From positions 930,001-994,000 of the forward strand of contig JAQFVV010000023.1 of NCBI GenBank assembly GCA_028023455.1: a DNA stretch of 64,000 nt. Direction: 5' to 3'. The DNA is from Epiperipatus broadwayi. Its lineage: Eukaryota; Onychophora; Udeonychophora; Euonychophora; Peripatidae. How positions within the stretch are numbered: position 1 is the stretch's first letter; every line of letters begins with the position of its first letter. The notes beneath the pieces were generated by a model that had not been told where the DNA came from, searched no databases, and saw only the letters and a list, made by a program, of their open reading frames with translations. Made by a program: the position numbers and the translations under genes. This document shows positions 1 through 11,290 of this stretch, one piece after another.

Positions 1-48
1 TTTAAATTCTCAACTGGCTCGCGTCAAGTTAAAGGTTGGGAACCACTG
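1..48. mobile_element. Terminal end of a hAT-type DNA transposon
   Basis: The window opens inside an element whose end reads, outward, GGTTGGGAACCACTG (34-48). Its complement CAGTGGTTCCCAACC is the classic terminal inverted repeat of Charlie-like hAT transposons. Positions 49-56 (gtaaacaa) would be the 8-bp target duplication, but the other end lies outside the window, so this cannot be confirmed. No coding sequence is visible in the part present. Confidence 0.6.
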
Positions 49-239
49 GTAAACAAATACATACACTAGCCGTGAATTTTTTGCCATGCAATATCGCATT
101 GCAATAAGTGCAGTAAATATGTTCTTTGAGATGACAAAAAAATTTTGACCAGTGCAGTCAAACTATTTAAATAAATATTAAAGATATAAATCTTTTTCAG
201 TTTATCTGTATGCAATTTTGCATACATTTTTAAAAACCA

Positions 240-920
240 AAAATATATTTCATACCATTTCCAACTTTCTTAAATACAATTTTTTATTTCAAAACTTTAT
301 TATTACAGTTTCGACTGTCCTGCAGTCATCATCAGAGCTACAACATCCAAATACATAATCATACAATTAATATTCATATTTATATACTTAACAAAGGTAC
401 ATCTTAACCTGACTATTATAAATAATCATCTTCCATTTTATTATTCTACTCTTAACTAATTTTATTTACATTTATTTTATCTTTAATTATTTTAAATCTT
501 TTTATTATAATCTTATAATTTTAATTCTTTAATTTCAACTTTTAAATTCTAATATTTAATACATATTATTTTATTGTCTTGTTACTTATATTTTTTAATT
601 ACTTCTAATTTTATTTTTATTATATATTATTTTAATTAATTATTAATTTTTTTTATATTACAAATTACTCTCCTCTTTAAAATCTACTCTTTTACATATC
701 CTATTTCTAAAAAACCAATCCACAAATTTTTCAAATTTTTTTTATATACTTGCTTAATAACTGCATCTATCATCAACTTTATCTTTTTAAAATCTTTTTT
801 ATATTCAAACTATTAATAATAATAAAAATTGTTTTTATCCCAAAATCCCTATTAAAGTTTTGATATAAAAAATAGTATTATTGAAGTGTATAAGAAAGTT
901 GGAAATGATGTATGTAAATA
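240..920. repeat. Repeat with inverted ends and a hammerhead-like motif
   Basis: The segment near 240-276, read on the minus strand, resembles 885-917 on the plus strand (both contain AAGAAAGTTGGAAATG), so the stretch is flanked by short inverted repeats. On the minus strand, 329-335 reads CTGATGA, followed by a GACTG/CAGTC stem with loop CAGGA and then GAAAC (about 308-335). This is a hammerhead-type core with one extra U. The stem I partner is not convincing. It may be the end of a Penelope-like element; identity is uncertain. The middle is A/T-rich with no ORF. Confidence 0.35.
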
Positions 921-923
921 TAG

Positions 924-1310
924 AAATCAATACATAAACAAAGAAAAAAATTGTATTACTAAAATACATTTACTTTAATACTTTTATGTTGGATAAAATT
1001 TTCATTTTTTTTATCATACATTTTTATACATGTGTGATAATTTTAGGAGATTGTTTTAAAATCAAGCAAATATATTGTTATTTTTAATTTATATTTACTA
1101 ATTTTTGATCATACTAAAATCAATACATAAAAAAAAGAAGAAAATTGTATTACAAAAATACATTTACTTTAATATTTTTATGCTGAATAAAATTTTCATT
1201 TTTTTTATCATACATTTATATACATGTGGGATAATTTTAGGAGATTGTTTTAAAATCAAGCAAATATATTGTTGTTTTTAATTTATATTTACTAATTTTT
1301 GATCATACTA
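924..1310. repeat. Tandem duplication, about 193-bp period, two copies
   Basis: The text starting AATCAATACATAAA near 926 recurs near 1119 and both copies run to GATCATACTA (1106-1115 and 1301-1310). They differ by scattered substitutions and small indels, so the duplication is not very recent. No coding potential. Confidence 0.85.
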
Positions 1311-2030
1311 AGTCCAATATTATGATTTTTTTTTTCAAAAATAACAAATATGATGATCATTATTTTTGCTGCTAACAAAGTACTGCTAGTAAAAATTTTA
1401 ATTCATAAAAGTGAGTAAAAACAGAGTACAGTTTTTAAACTAATATACACATTTTAAAATTTAATACGGGATTGATATATTTTGTTGCTGCATGTCATTA
1501 AAATATGATTTTATTTATTATACTACTGTGAGGGGGGGCTTTGTAATCATTAATGTTGAAAATTTTTACTTTGGATATATCATTAATGAAGACCTGATTC
1601 ATTGTTTTGCAAAGATGCTGGATGAAAATTAAATAAAAATATTGTACTGTAGTTTCATTAATCATATTTTAAGTTTATAATCAAAATATTGTAAAACACT
1701 AATATTGTGTATTGTATTATGAATAAACTCAAATTTCAGTATGAATTTCACTATTTTGTTTTGAATAATACAGCATTAATAACTAACCTATGATATCATC
1801 AATCTTACAATTATGGCAACCCAAAAAAAATTATAAACAATTTTTTTTAAGATTGTTATAGTGAGCTTAAATATGGTTATAGATATAAAATAATAAGGTA
1901 ATGGCTCTTAATATACATTTTACACATGCCATACAAAATAAATTAAAAACTCAATTACAAATTCATTATTATGTAATGATAAATCATAACTAATTATTTA
2001 TTGTAGACAATTTAATAATTGAATATGAAA
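1311..2030. other. No recognisable feature
   Basis: A/T-rich sequence with homopolymer runs and only short chance ORFs. Nothing supports a gene or a named repeat. Confidence 0.6.
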
Positions 2031-2180
2031 TTCTATTAATAATTTTGATTAATCATTCATGAGACTAGATATGATCCAATAATGAATATTTCTGAAGTGT
2101 AATTTTCACTATACCACTTTTAACACCTTGTGGAGGAATGTAATCATAAATATATAACTAAAGACTTGAAAAAGATCTAT

Positions 2181-2234
2181 GATCCCAAAGATGCACATTT
2201 CGTGCTGAATCAGTACTCATCAGTTGGTCCAGAT
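2181..2234 (-). ncRNA. Hammerhead ribozyme motif, family 1
   Basis: Read on the minus strand: core CTGATGA (2217-2223), stem II GTACTG/CAGCAC with one A-C mismatch, GAAA, a short stem III ATG-TG-CAT, then cleavage triplet ATC with C17 at 2190. Stem I (GGACCAA against TTTGGG) is weakened by an extra U. All invariant core bases are present. Self-cleavage is inferred from the motif only. Confidence 0.7.
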
Positions 2235-2636
2235 ATTGTGCAATCTCTTATATTTTTATCATGGTTCAGTATATATAGAAAGTAAATTACTGCAGTTTAT
2301 TTGATAAGTGCCAAATGTGCTATCCTCACAACGTTGACACGAATCTCTTAATAAAAGTATATCAATGATTTTTATTAGTTATTTATGAGACTCGAGATTA
2401 TCCAATAATAAATAAGATTTCTTTATTGTAAATTTTCATTACACTTCTCTAATGCAAGGTGGGACTAATTTCTGTGCACTTTTAACAATTCTATCCATTT
2501 TTAACACCTTTTGGAGGAATGTGTCAATAATGTGAGAGCAGAACATTTGACTTATCAAATAAACGGTAGTAATTTGCTCTCTCTCTATATATATACACAC
2601 ACTGAACAATGATAAAAATATATGTAAGAGATTGTG

Positions 2637-2644
2637 GTCTAGAT
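2637..2644. other. Target-site duplication, left copy (GTCTAGAT)
   Basis: GTCTAGAT immediately precedes the hAT terminus at 2645 and is repeated exactly at 3878-3885 after the other terminus. Eight bases is the length expected for hAT integration. Confidence 0.95.
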
Positions 2645-3877
2645 CAGTGGTCTTCAACCTTTTCACACCTGCAGCCCGGCAAAATTAAGGTTAAGATTTC
2701 GTGGACTGGCAGAAGTTTACAGATAAATTTTCATAAAGATGTAACCTGCTTAGCCTTAGATAAACATAATTGTTATAACTGACCAAAGCAGCACACTAGT
2801 TATTGTGTATTGTAATGGTGTTGCTTACCTTCACATGCTGAACACAGAAAACAGTACAATACCAATCGTTCTCCTTAATGTGCTTGCATTTCTATGTTTA
2901 TTATTTCATTGTTAAAACATTCAAGAATAAAATGTTATTCACCTGAATGTTGGTAAATATCATTGCTAGTGTAATTACATGGCAATGATTATGATAAATG
3001 TAATATCTGTATTTAATGTTAAATATACAAGATCGTTATATATATATGGATGTTGTCTTTTGATAGTAGTAAGGGCAAAATAGAAATCGCGTAATTAATC
3101 ATTGTACAGTCACAAAAAAAAATTCGCCATATTTTAAATCTGAAAAAATAAAACGAAACGTGTAAAAGTCTGAAGTTTTGATGTTATTGTAGTTTTTTTT
3201 TTTGTGCTGGTGTGTTGAAAGGATCAAAAAATGTAATTAATAGGAAAAGTTTTTTTTAAAAAATGGTAAAATAGATATCGCAATAGAAATAAAGCCAAAA
3301 AAAAAAAAAAAATCGCAGTTATTTTTTGTTTGTTTTTATTTTTAAAATTAACAGAAATTGGTTTTAAAAATAAAAGTTTTAGTATATTAGCAGTATACAA
3401 ATAAAACCAAAAAATATCGCCTTATAGGCCAAAAAAAAAGTGGGCGTATTTTTAAACAAAAAAAAAAAGAAAAAGAAAATGAAACTTGAAAAAGTCAAAA
3501 GTTTTGATATTGTTTTAACACATAAACAATGCCGACAAGCGACTGTGATTGGCTATCAAAAGACAACTGGAGTTTGTTTAATAAAAAACTTTTTTTTTTT
3601 TAAATTTTGAATTTTTTTAGAAAAATAATAAATTTAATTCTCTCTCCATAAACATCTGTGATAAATAGAAAAACAAATTAATTTATGTATGATTGATTAT
3701 ATTTCATTTTTGTTCTGTTTCTTATTTTTTAACAGGGTAAAAATGCGATGAAAAAATAAATAAAAACTGTTTATATTAATTAAAAGTTTAAAATATTAAT
3801 TTGTTATTACTAACTTTCTTGCCAGTCTACCGCGACCCGGCAGAAAACTTCTCCGGCCCGGTGGTTGAAGACCACTG
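2645..3877. mobile_element. Non-autonomous hAT transposon, 1233 bp
   Basis: Both ends carry the identical inverted repeat CAGTGGTCTTCAACC (2645-2659 and complement 3863-3877), flanked by perfect 8-bp duplications GTCTAGAT. The subterminal parts are GC-richer (gcccggc, cgacccggcag); the interior is A/T-rich, with a 15-base inverted match around 3051-3066 and 3552-3567. No transposase is encoded, so it must have been moved by a related autonomous element. A second copy starts at 63931. It landed inside a hammerhead repeat, next to stem I. Confidence 0.93.
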
Positions 3878-3934
3878 GTCTAGATCAACTGATGAGTGCT
3901 GGTTCTGCATGAAATATGAATCTTGGGGAACGTT
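3878..3934 (+). ncRNA. Hammerhead ribozyme motif, family 1, upstream strand displaced by hAT
   Basis: Core CTGATGA at 3889-3895, stem II GTGC/GCAT (with a G-U closing pair), GAAA, A/T-rich stem III ending in ATC, and stem I TTG pairing with CAA before the core. The hAT element inserted a few bases upstream, so the outer stem I strand now lies 1.2 kb away at about 2630-2644. The invariant core is intact. Confidence 0.65.
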
Positions 3935-3990
3935 TTCATATATTTTGATCCTTCACAAGTGATAAAAGTGGATAAAAACCAGTCCTTACA

Positions 3991-5720
3991 TTGTGTGAGA
4001 GCAGTGTAGTGAAAATACTACAGAAATATTATTCTTTAATGAAATTATATTACTTGTCTTTTTCAATATTTTACAAAATCTTATGATTTTTCATTTAGAG
4101 AAAAATTTGTAAGTTGTTATCTTATTAAAAATAATCTTGGTGTTTGGATATGGTTTATCACTGTAATCTTATGTTACTTTTTTTTTTTACAGATAGTGGT
4201 TTTGCTTAATACACCTGCTTAATATCTCAATGAAAATTTCTTAAGAAAGATAGTTATTCACTTTAGTATTACAATTGAGAATGCAGCAGGCATTCATCTT
4301 ATAGATTGTATAATAAATAATACATACAGGCTCTTTTTTTTTTTATTATCAAAAATTGAAATTTACTGGAGACTTGTGGTATATGTGGGTGAGGATATGG
4401 TATATGTGGAAGATAATTAGCAAAACATTTTAATAAGGTTAGCCCAGGTATTGGCAACCTGCAGTCTTTTATGACTATCACTATAGCATGAAAAAGATTA
4501 CAAATAATTTGAAGAGCTTTAACAAATATAATTAATATTTACAACTTTGTTTATTTAGGAGTATATATAGATAAATACAAAATTTTTCATTATGGGGTTG
4601 TTTTGATATTGTTTATTTTTACATTAAAGGTTTAATCAATTTTTGTTTGTATATTAAAGAAGTGGATAATGACAAAAAAAAAAAAAAGTATTGTAGCCTC
4701 TTATATGATAGGCAATATTTTGAGACTCATTGCTCAAAATATTTGCCTTAGACTCTCCATTACCTCTTTTCAAAAGCCTAATTTTTTAGGAAACTGAAAA
4801 ATTGGGATGGATGTAAAATTGATTTTTATAGAGGAATAGTTGAGATTCTAACTTCAAAGCAATTCTATAAATTGTTACTGAAAAGTAACTTTTCAGATAT
4901 GAGAAAGATATTTTATTGAATGGCTATCTGTCTTAACTTTTATTTCTAAAAATTAAACTTTTTTTAAAAATAAAAGTAACTTTAAACTTTTTTAAAAAAA
5001 TAAAAGTAACTTTTTAAAAATTCAATTTTGCAATTTCTCTCTGTTATATTTTTAAACATTATAAACATTTTTTTTTTAAAAAAATGGTTGTATTACAATC
5101 ACTTGCACACATATAGTAAAGAACAGCAATAGAGTAATATTTTAAGAGTAATGCAATTCTATTCCTTTATTTATTTCAAAAATGAATTTGGTTGTTGGAA
5201 AAGGGGAAGGGGGGCACTAGTTTTCATTCTCAGATAAGAGAAAGAAGGAAAAACTAATTAAATATAATTTACATTCCAAGTGAGTGATTTTTAAAAAAAT
5301 CTGATTATTTCTTTATCTTAAAGGAAATTGTTGTGAATAAAGTCAGTAAAGGATATGTTTTAACTTATTAATCTAACAATGAATCAAGAAACAACAGATG
5401 TACTTTATGTTTTTAAATATAAATAAAAAGTACATGCTTATTACAAAAATAATCTAACAGTTCTTATGTTTTCAGCATAAAAGATAATTCTAGCCAATTG
5501 TTCATCCTTTTTTTTTTTTTGTTTTATTAGACTTAATCAGCTAATATACTACATTGTATTAAAATATAATTACACAAATTTGTGAACTTTTAGTAAGCAT
5601 TTATTCAAAATAGTCATCCTTAATAAAATATTCAATGAAGTTTCATAATCTAAAGATCTCTTGATTCAAAGTGAGATACTCTATCTTGCTAAACAACACA
5701 GAATTATAAAATGATTATTA
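3991..5720. other. No recognisable gene
   Basis: A/T-rich with poly-A/T tracts, for example around 4670-4690 and 5505-5520. ORFs are short and in biased sequence. A hAT-like start near 4451 was considered but not accepted. Confidence 0.6.
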
Positions 5721-5721
5721 C

Positions 5722-6188
5722 CCATCATTGTCAACCATTATCAATCCACTGCAGAATGAATGTTTCTCCAAGTTTAATCCATCTCCAATCTCTAGCTTCT
5801 CTTCTCCACATCACACCATACACACTTTCTTATTTCATCCATCCCACATGAGATCTCTTTCTGGGTCTTTTACAATCTCTTGAAATCCAGTTTAATATTT
5901 CAATTGTCCACCTATTATCATCTCTTCTAGCAATAAGTTCAGCCCAACTCCTATCTTTTAATCCTTTTAATGATGCCAGTAATGCCTGTTTGTTCTCCCA
6001 TACATTGTGTTTATGATCTCCTAACATACATATCACCATACTTCTTTAAGTGGTCTGAAGTTTCTGTATTGCTCTTTTATTAAGTGTCCAAGTCTCAGAT
6101 CCATAAATAAGAACTGGTAAAACATATTTATTAAAAATCTTCCTTTTGAAATACATAGGCATATTTTCTTTTAATATCAAGTTATTTT
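5722..6188 (-). pseudogene. RTE-clade LINE fragment, 3' part
   Basis: On the minus strand this matches the 3' end of the larger RTE copy at 9782-10270: the conserved C-terminal region (NKYVLPVLIYGSETWTLNKR near 6046-6252, and SWAELIARRDDNRWTIEIL near 5830-6039) and the 3' tail complementary to CAACCATTATCAATCCACTG. It has frameshifts. The copy continues at 7567 after a 1378-bp insertion and is 5'-truncated near 7785, as is usual for LINEs. It is a dead retrotransposon piece; no host role is implied. Confidence 0.9.
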
Positions 6189-7566
6189 GGTACTTATATA
6201 GTTTGCCTACTGAAAGGTTACCATCTGTTTTTTTTTTAAATAATCCAAACACATAGTATCAACAATATGGTTGACTTTTATTCAATATTTTTTTTAATTA
6301 TTAAAGTGATAAAGAAACAAAAATCCAAAGGGTTGTAATTCAAATTTTTTAAAATACATTGAATAAAATTTTGAAAAAAACAAAAAAAAAAACATCATTT
6401 AGTAGATTATAACAAACATACAGATAGGCATCATTTTTTGGGTGAGTGCTATGATGTAATTTTAAAAATATTCCAGTGCATCTTGGTCTGTCAATGAAAT
6501 ATTCCAAATTTGAATCATATTTCTAAAAATAATACAGTAAAGAAGGAATGTTAAAAAAAAAACCCATCACATGTAAACCAATATTAAAAAAAATTACCGA
6601 TAATTTTAGTCATGTGTTATCTATTAGCTCCATGTTAAGGGTTCATCGAGTGTTAATATTTTAATATTATCTTCTGAATGGATTTTATGGGAGGGCTAAT
6701 CCCAATTTTTTTAAATAAATTTCATTCACAATTCTAAAATGATTGTAAATTTCATTTAGAACAATATAACGTTTAAATGTTAAGACATGGTGAACAGTTA
6801 ACATGTGACACTAAAATTGTCCTTTAAGCATTTAGTAACATGTATGTAAAATTCTAAAATGTGGAATATTTCATGGACAAAACTGGAAATAAAATTAAAA
6901 TTTGGAATATTTCATCAACAAAACAAGGTGCAATGGAATATTTTCAAAAATATTAACACTTAACACAAGGCTAACAGATAACAAATGCAATTTTTTTTTA
7001 ACATTGGCTTACTTACACTTGGTGATTTATTTAACTTTCTTTAACAGTATCATTTTTGAAAATATGATTAAAATTCAGGATATTTCATTAACAAAACAAG
7101 ATCTACTAAAATATTTTCAAAATTACAGGATAGTGTTCACCTGAAAAGTGATGTTTCCTGCACATTTGTTATACTTTTTTTAATCATGTTTTATTTTTAT
7201 TTTCTTTACTGCATTTACATATTATTTATAACTCTGAATTTTTGTGATTCACCGAAATATTTTCGAAATTACAGGATAGTGCTTGCCCAAAAAGTCATGT
7301 CTACCTGCATATTTGTTATAGTCTACTAAATAATGTTTTTTTTTTTTAATTTATTTACTGTATTTACATTAAAATTTTTTTAATTACAATCCTTTTGGAT
7401 GTTTGTGTTTCTTTATCATTTTAATAAATAAAAAAACATAATTATTGAACATGATAAATTAAAGTCAGCCATATATTGTTTATACCATGTGTTGTAAGCT
7501 TCTGAAAAATGATTACTTTAAAAAAAAAAAAAGGATGGCATCTGTTAGATAAGCTACGTAAATATC
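6189..7566. mobile_element. DNA transposon with long inverted ends, 1378 bp
   Basis: It splits the RTE copy cleanly: ATTTT at 6184-6188 is repeated at 7567-7571, and removing one copy plus the element restores RTE continuity. The termini are imperfect inverted repeats (GGTACTTATATAG against GATATTTACGTAG), and the arms stay similar for over 150 bp, for example GATAAAGAAACA on both sides. Subterminal motifs holding GGAATATTTCAT and AAATTACAGGATAGTG are repeated directly and inversely (near 6480, 6900, 7075, 7260). No transposase found; superfamily unassigned. The 80-codon ORF at 6902-7144 lies in these repeats and is probably not a gene. Confidence 0.8.
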
Positions 7567-7785
7567 ATTTTCTACCTAAAGAACTCCAACCAAGTTTAAT
7601 TCCATGATTAATTTCATCCATTATGTTTCCACCTGCAGTAATAATCCAAGATATTTGTAGTTGTTAACTTCTAACTCATCATTATCAATCTTTACTTTCA
7701 TCTGTTGAGAAAATCCATTGAACATTACTTTAGTCTTTTTAACGTTTACCTTTAGTCCTACTTTCTTACTTTCATATATGGTCCA
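7567..7785 (-). pseudogene. RTE-clade LINE fragment, 5' continuation of the 5722 copy
   Basis: This continues the RTE copy after the 6189-7566 insertion. It matches 10268-10480 of the large RTE element, the region between reverse-transcriptase motif C and the C-terminal domain (minus strand, KTKVMFN-like residues). It stops near 7785, where a foldback repeat begins. Together with 5722-6188 it is a 5'-truncated copy of about 680 bp. Confidence 0.88.
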
Positions 7786-8180
7786 ATATATTTACATAGG
7801 CACTAAAAATTGCAACTTGACCACAGAGATCAAAATTATTGATATAAAGAAGTTTAAATAAACCTCCTTAAACAGATAAATTATAGCCTTTTCGGAATGC
7901 AGATTAATAGTCAATTATAACATTATTAACTGTAATTATAATTTTCAAACTGCACCCAAAGTAATAATAGGCATAATAATTTATCTGTTTAAGGAGGTTT
8001 ATATACACTTCTTTGTATCAATAATTTCAATCTCCATGATCAAGTTGAAAGATTTAGTATCTATATAGATAAATAAAGGCGAGATTCCATTTTTATTATT
8101 AAAATTGCCTTGACAACAGATTGAAATTGTTGATTGTTATTGATATTGTCTAAGTATTGACAAAGTTTAATGATAACTAC
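7786..8180. repeat. Foldback repeat F2, copy 1
   Basis: Inverted arms: 7798-7886 (with GCAACTTGACC and CCTCCTTAAACAGATAAATTA) against 7978-8070 (TAATTTATCTGTTTAAGGAGG and TCAAGTTGAAAGATTTAG). The outer part near 8110-8150 (CCTTGACAACAGATTGAAATTG) is shared with the second copy at 41765-42610. Non-coding. Confidence 0.75.
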
Positions 8181-8299
8181 TAAATCTACTTAGTCTTGAA
8201 CAAAACTTTTTGTATTAACTATTTATTGTCCAGGGCCATGTGAAATGTGGACATTTCTGTTTGAGCTATTTATTTAAGACTTTTATCTTCAAATAGTGT

Positions 8300-8795
8300 C
8301 CATAGCAAACTTTTAGCCATCCTACCATTTGTTTGTAATGGTACCGATCTTCAGGGGTGAACCTGGTGTGATGGAAAATCATCATCAACACCAAGTCATG
8401 AACTAATCTAAATTTCAATTTTTCAAATAACATGAATATGAGGAATGAGTCTAAGAGATCAAAACAGAACTATAAGTTCACCATCATTACATGAAAGCAA
8501 TAATCATTCATTATCATAAATGATCAACAATAAAAATAAATCAACAGTTAATCTTATGACTAGATTTGAAATGGATCTACTCTAGACCAGGCTAATTATT
8601 TAGCCTTTGCCAGCTTGGGACAAATTATTTAAACAATAATTTGGATGCACAAATTTAAGTACTAATCCATAAGAATATAACAATTAAAAAAATAATGCTG
8701 GGATAATAAAATATGCTGATCGTCATCAATGCTCTGGCCATTTAGTAACATTAATGTACTGGCCAACTATAAACCATAATTTAAATGAAATGCAT
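8300..8795. repeat. Dispersed repeat F3, copy 1
   Basis: Roughly 450 bp aligned in the same orientation with 15100-15600. Shared words include ATAATCATTCAT, GGATCTA, CCAGGCTAATTATTTAGCC and AATTTGGATGCACAA. No ORF and no recognised termini. I cannot place it in a known superfamily. Confidence 0.75.
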
Positions 8796-9781
8796 GGATT
8801 ATAAAGGATATCTTCTTTGCACCATCTAGCATAATCTTGATGTGATCATGAGAAACAAAACAAACATATTTTAAATCTATTCTATGATTAATTAAATTCA
8901 GTGGAAAAACTTAAATATATATTTATTAATAACAATAAAATTAAATTAAGGGCTATAGAATATGGCTATACATATAAATTAAGTCTTCTGATTTGATTAA
9001 TACCAAAAAAAAAAAAAATATCCACTATTATATTGTCATTTACATATATCTCACAATAGGTTTACATAAAATACGTATATATCAGCACAAATATTCCTGC
9101 ATAAAAAATTATTTAAATTGTCATAAATCTACAAATGAAATTCATTTTTATAATAATTAGTGAGCAATTTAACATGTGTGTGTGTGCACATGGAAATGTG
9201 TGCTCATACTGGTATTTATTAAAAAAAATAAAGCTAATAAACTGTATTATATTTTCTCAATACACAATTCAATGTCAAAAATATATATAAACTTCACACA
9301 TATACATAAGAACTCAGATGTGCTGTATAATTTAAATTAACATGTTGGAATTATCAGACTTACAAAAAAATTCAATTCGTTTTCAATACAGAAATGCATA
9401 CATATATATATAAATAGATAGTATGAATTAAAGATATTAATTAGCCTCATTTTTTTTATAGTAAGTAAAAATTTTCTTTAAAAAATATTTGCTTTTTTGA
9501 CAGTCTTTCATCAGCTTTTTATTTTTCCGGGTTACTCCCAATTAATTGTAAACATCTTTAAAAATACTCCAGCAAGTTATTTTTTTGCTCCCTAATCTAC
9601 AAAAAAATTTTGGAGTTTACGTTTTTTTTTTTTTCAAAATTCAAAAATAAAATTGCCAATGAATTAATAATCCTTTGTTTTTAAACTTTTAATTGAAACT
9701 AAAATTATTTACTTTCTTTACTTTTAAATTAGAATTTTTAACTGTCATTTTCAATAAATTATTTAAAATATTGTTCTCAAT
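8796..9781. other. No recognisable feature
   Basis: A/T-rich sequence with short microsatellites (TG repeat near 9175, TATA near 9400). Nothing further supported. Confidence 0.6.
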
Positions 9782-9791
9782 ATCATCATCA

Positions 9792-10436
9792 TCAACCATT
9801 ATCAATCCACTGCAGGATGAAGGTCTCTCCAAGTTTAATCCATCTTCTCCGATCTTTAGCTTCTCTTTTCCACAACACCCCTGCACATTTTCTTATTTCA
9901 TCCATCCATCTCACATGTGGTCTCTTTCTGGGTCTTTTACAATCTCTTGGAATCCAGTTTAAAATTTCAATTGTCCATCTATTATCATTTCTTCTAGCAA
10001 TATGTCCAGCCCAACTCCATTTCAATCTTTTAATTTTTTCAATAAGGTCAGTAACACCTGTTTGTTGTCTTACCCATACATTGCGTTTTCGATCTCTTCT
10101 TGTTACTCCCAACATATATCTCTCCATACTTCTTTGAGTGGTCTGAAGTCTCTGTATTGCTCTTCTATTAAGTGTCCAAGTCTCAGATCCATAAGTAAGA
10201 ACTGGTAAAACACATTTGTTAAAAACCATTCTTTTCAAACACATAGGCATATTTCCTTTTAGTATCAAGTTATTTCTACCAAAAGCACTCCAACCAAGTT
10301 TAATTCTATGATTAATTTCCTCCATTATGTTTCCATCTGTATTAATAATCTGACCAAGGTATTTGTAACTGTTAACTTCTTCTAATTCTTCATAATCAAT
10401 CTTTATTTTCATACTTTGAGCAAATTGATTAAACAT
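9792..10436 (-). pseudogene. RTE LINE reverse transcriptase, C-terminal part
   Basis: 214 codons beginning MFNQFAQSMK and ending in WIDNG. It holds the conserved post-palm region YKYLGQIINTDG and the thumb/connection segment with GSETWTL, SWAGHIARR and WMDEIR, typical of RTE-clade proteins in insects. It is displaced from the preceding palm domain by a one-base loss near 10470, where SRK should run into VGLKINVKKTK. It belongs to the LINE at 9782-12960. Confidence 0.9.
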
Positions 10437-10468
10437 TACTTTAGTCTTTTTAACATTTATCTTTAGTC

Positions 10469-10978
10469 CTACTTTCTACTTTCATCTGATAACTCCTGCA
10501 ACATTTCCTGCAGCTCTGAAGCATTATTTGCAAAAACAACTACATCATCTGCAAAATCTAAATGACTTAAATACTCTCCATTTACTTTCATTCCTTTAGT
10601 TTCCCATTTTAATCCACAAAATACTTCTTGCAGCACTGCTGTAAAAAGTTTTGGAGATATGGAGTCACCTTGTCTTACACCTTTCTCAATGTTGATTTTT
10701 CCAGTATCATTATGTAATCTAATTATTGCTGTTGCATTTTTATAAATATTCTTTAAAATATGACAATATCCTGGATCTATACCTTGATGATCCAATGCTT
10801 TAATCACTGAAGAAATGTATATAGAATCGAATGCCTTTTCATAATCTACAAATCCAAAACATAATGACAACTCATATTCATTTGTCCTTTCTATGACTTC
10901 TCTCAATACCTGGATATGATCTATTGTACTAAAACCACTTTTAAATCCAGCTTGTTCTCTTGGTTGGTGGAAATCCAA
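10469..10978 (-). pseudogene. RTE LINE reverse transcriptase palm domain
   Basis: Contains motif A FVDYEKAFDS with the first catalytic aspartate, motif B GVRQGDSISPKLF, and motif C FADDVVVFA with both catalytic aspartates. The catalytic residues are intact. The frame ends early at a stop caused by a single-base deletion, so the full protein cannot be made. Upstream residues (KGDKED..NYRPISLL) lie in the same element at 10979-11080. Confidence 0.93.
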
Positions 10979-11080
10979 AGTTCTCTGTAGACGAGGTGTA
11001 ATTATTTTGGTAAAAATTTTATATAAAACTGATAAAAGGCTGATAGGTCTGTAATTTCTAATATCTTCTTTATCACCTTT

Positions 11081-11290
11081 TTAAAATATTAATATTATTA
11101 CTGCATTCTTCCAATCTTCCGGTACATCTTTATCATTTAGACATTTGGTATATAACTTTGCTAAAATTGTTTCTATTTCTTCACCTGCTTCTTTTAATAT
11201 ATCAATTATAATTCCATCATTTCCTGGAGCCTTTTTTTTCTTCATACATTTAATTGCATGTCTCACTTCTTCATTTAAAATTCTGGGCAA
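11081..11290 (-). pseudogene. RTE LINE, start of reverse transcriptase domain
   Basis: 69 codons with the RT entry motif KKKKAPGNDGIIIDILKEAG and DWKNAVIILIF. The stop at 11081-11083 sits where IFKKGD is expected, so one nonsense change (AAA to TAA) separates it from the palm domain. It overlaps the preceding frame by a one-base frameshift at 11275-11290. Confidence 0.9.

Larger units (their letters stand above)
2031..3990. repeat. Hammerhead-bearing inverted repeat interrupted by a hAT element
   Basis: Two arms face each other: about 2150-2345 and 2515-2644 continued after the hAT insertion at 3878-3990. For example, the stretch holding TTTATTTGATAAGT (2298-2311) is matched on the other strand near 2540-2560, and the hammerhead near 2181-2234 (minus) is matched by 3878-3934 (plus). 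A direct repeat is layered on top: the text ending in CACCTTNTGGAGGAATG occurs near 2130-2147 and again near 2505-2521. Removing the hAT insertion leaves a unit of roughly 0.6-0.7 kb. No protein is encoded; 75 codons at 2439-2666 on the minus strand are chance. Confidence 0.7.

Noticed and set aside
4450-4690. CCAGGTATTGGCAACCTGCAG resembling a hAT terminus
   Set aside because: No matching inverted end or 8-bp duplication was found downstream.
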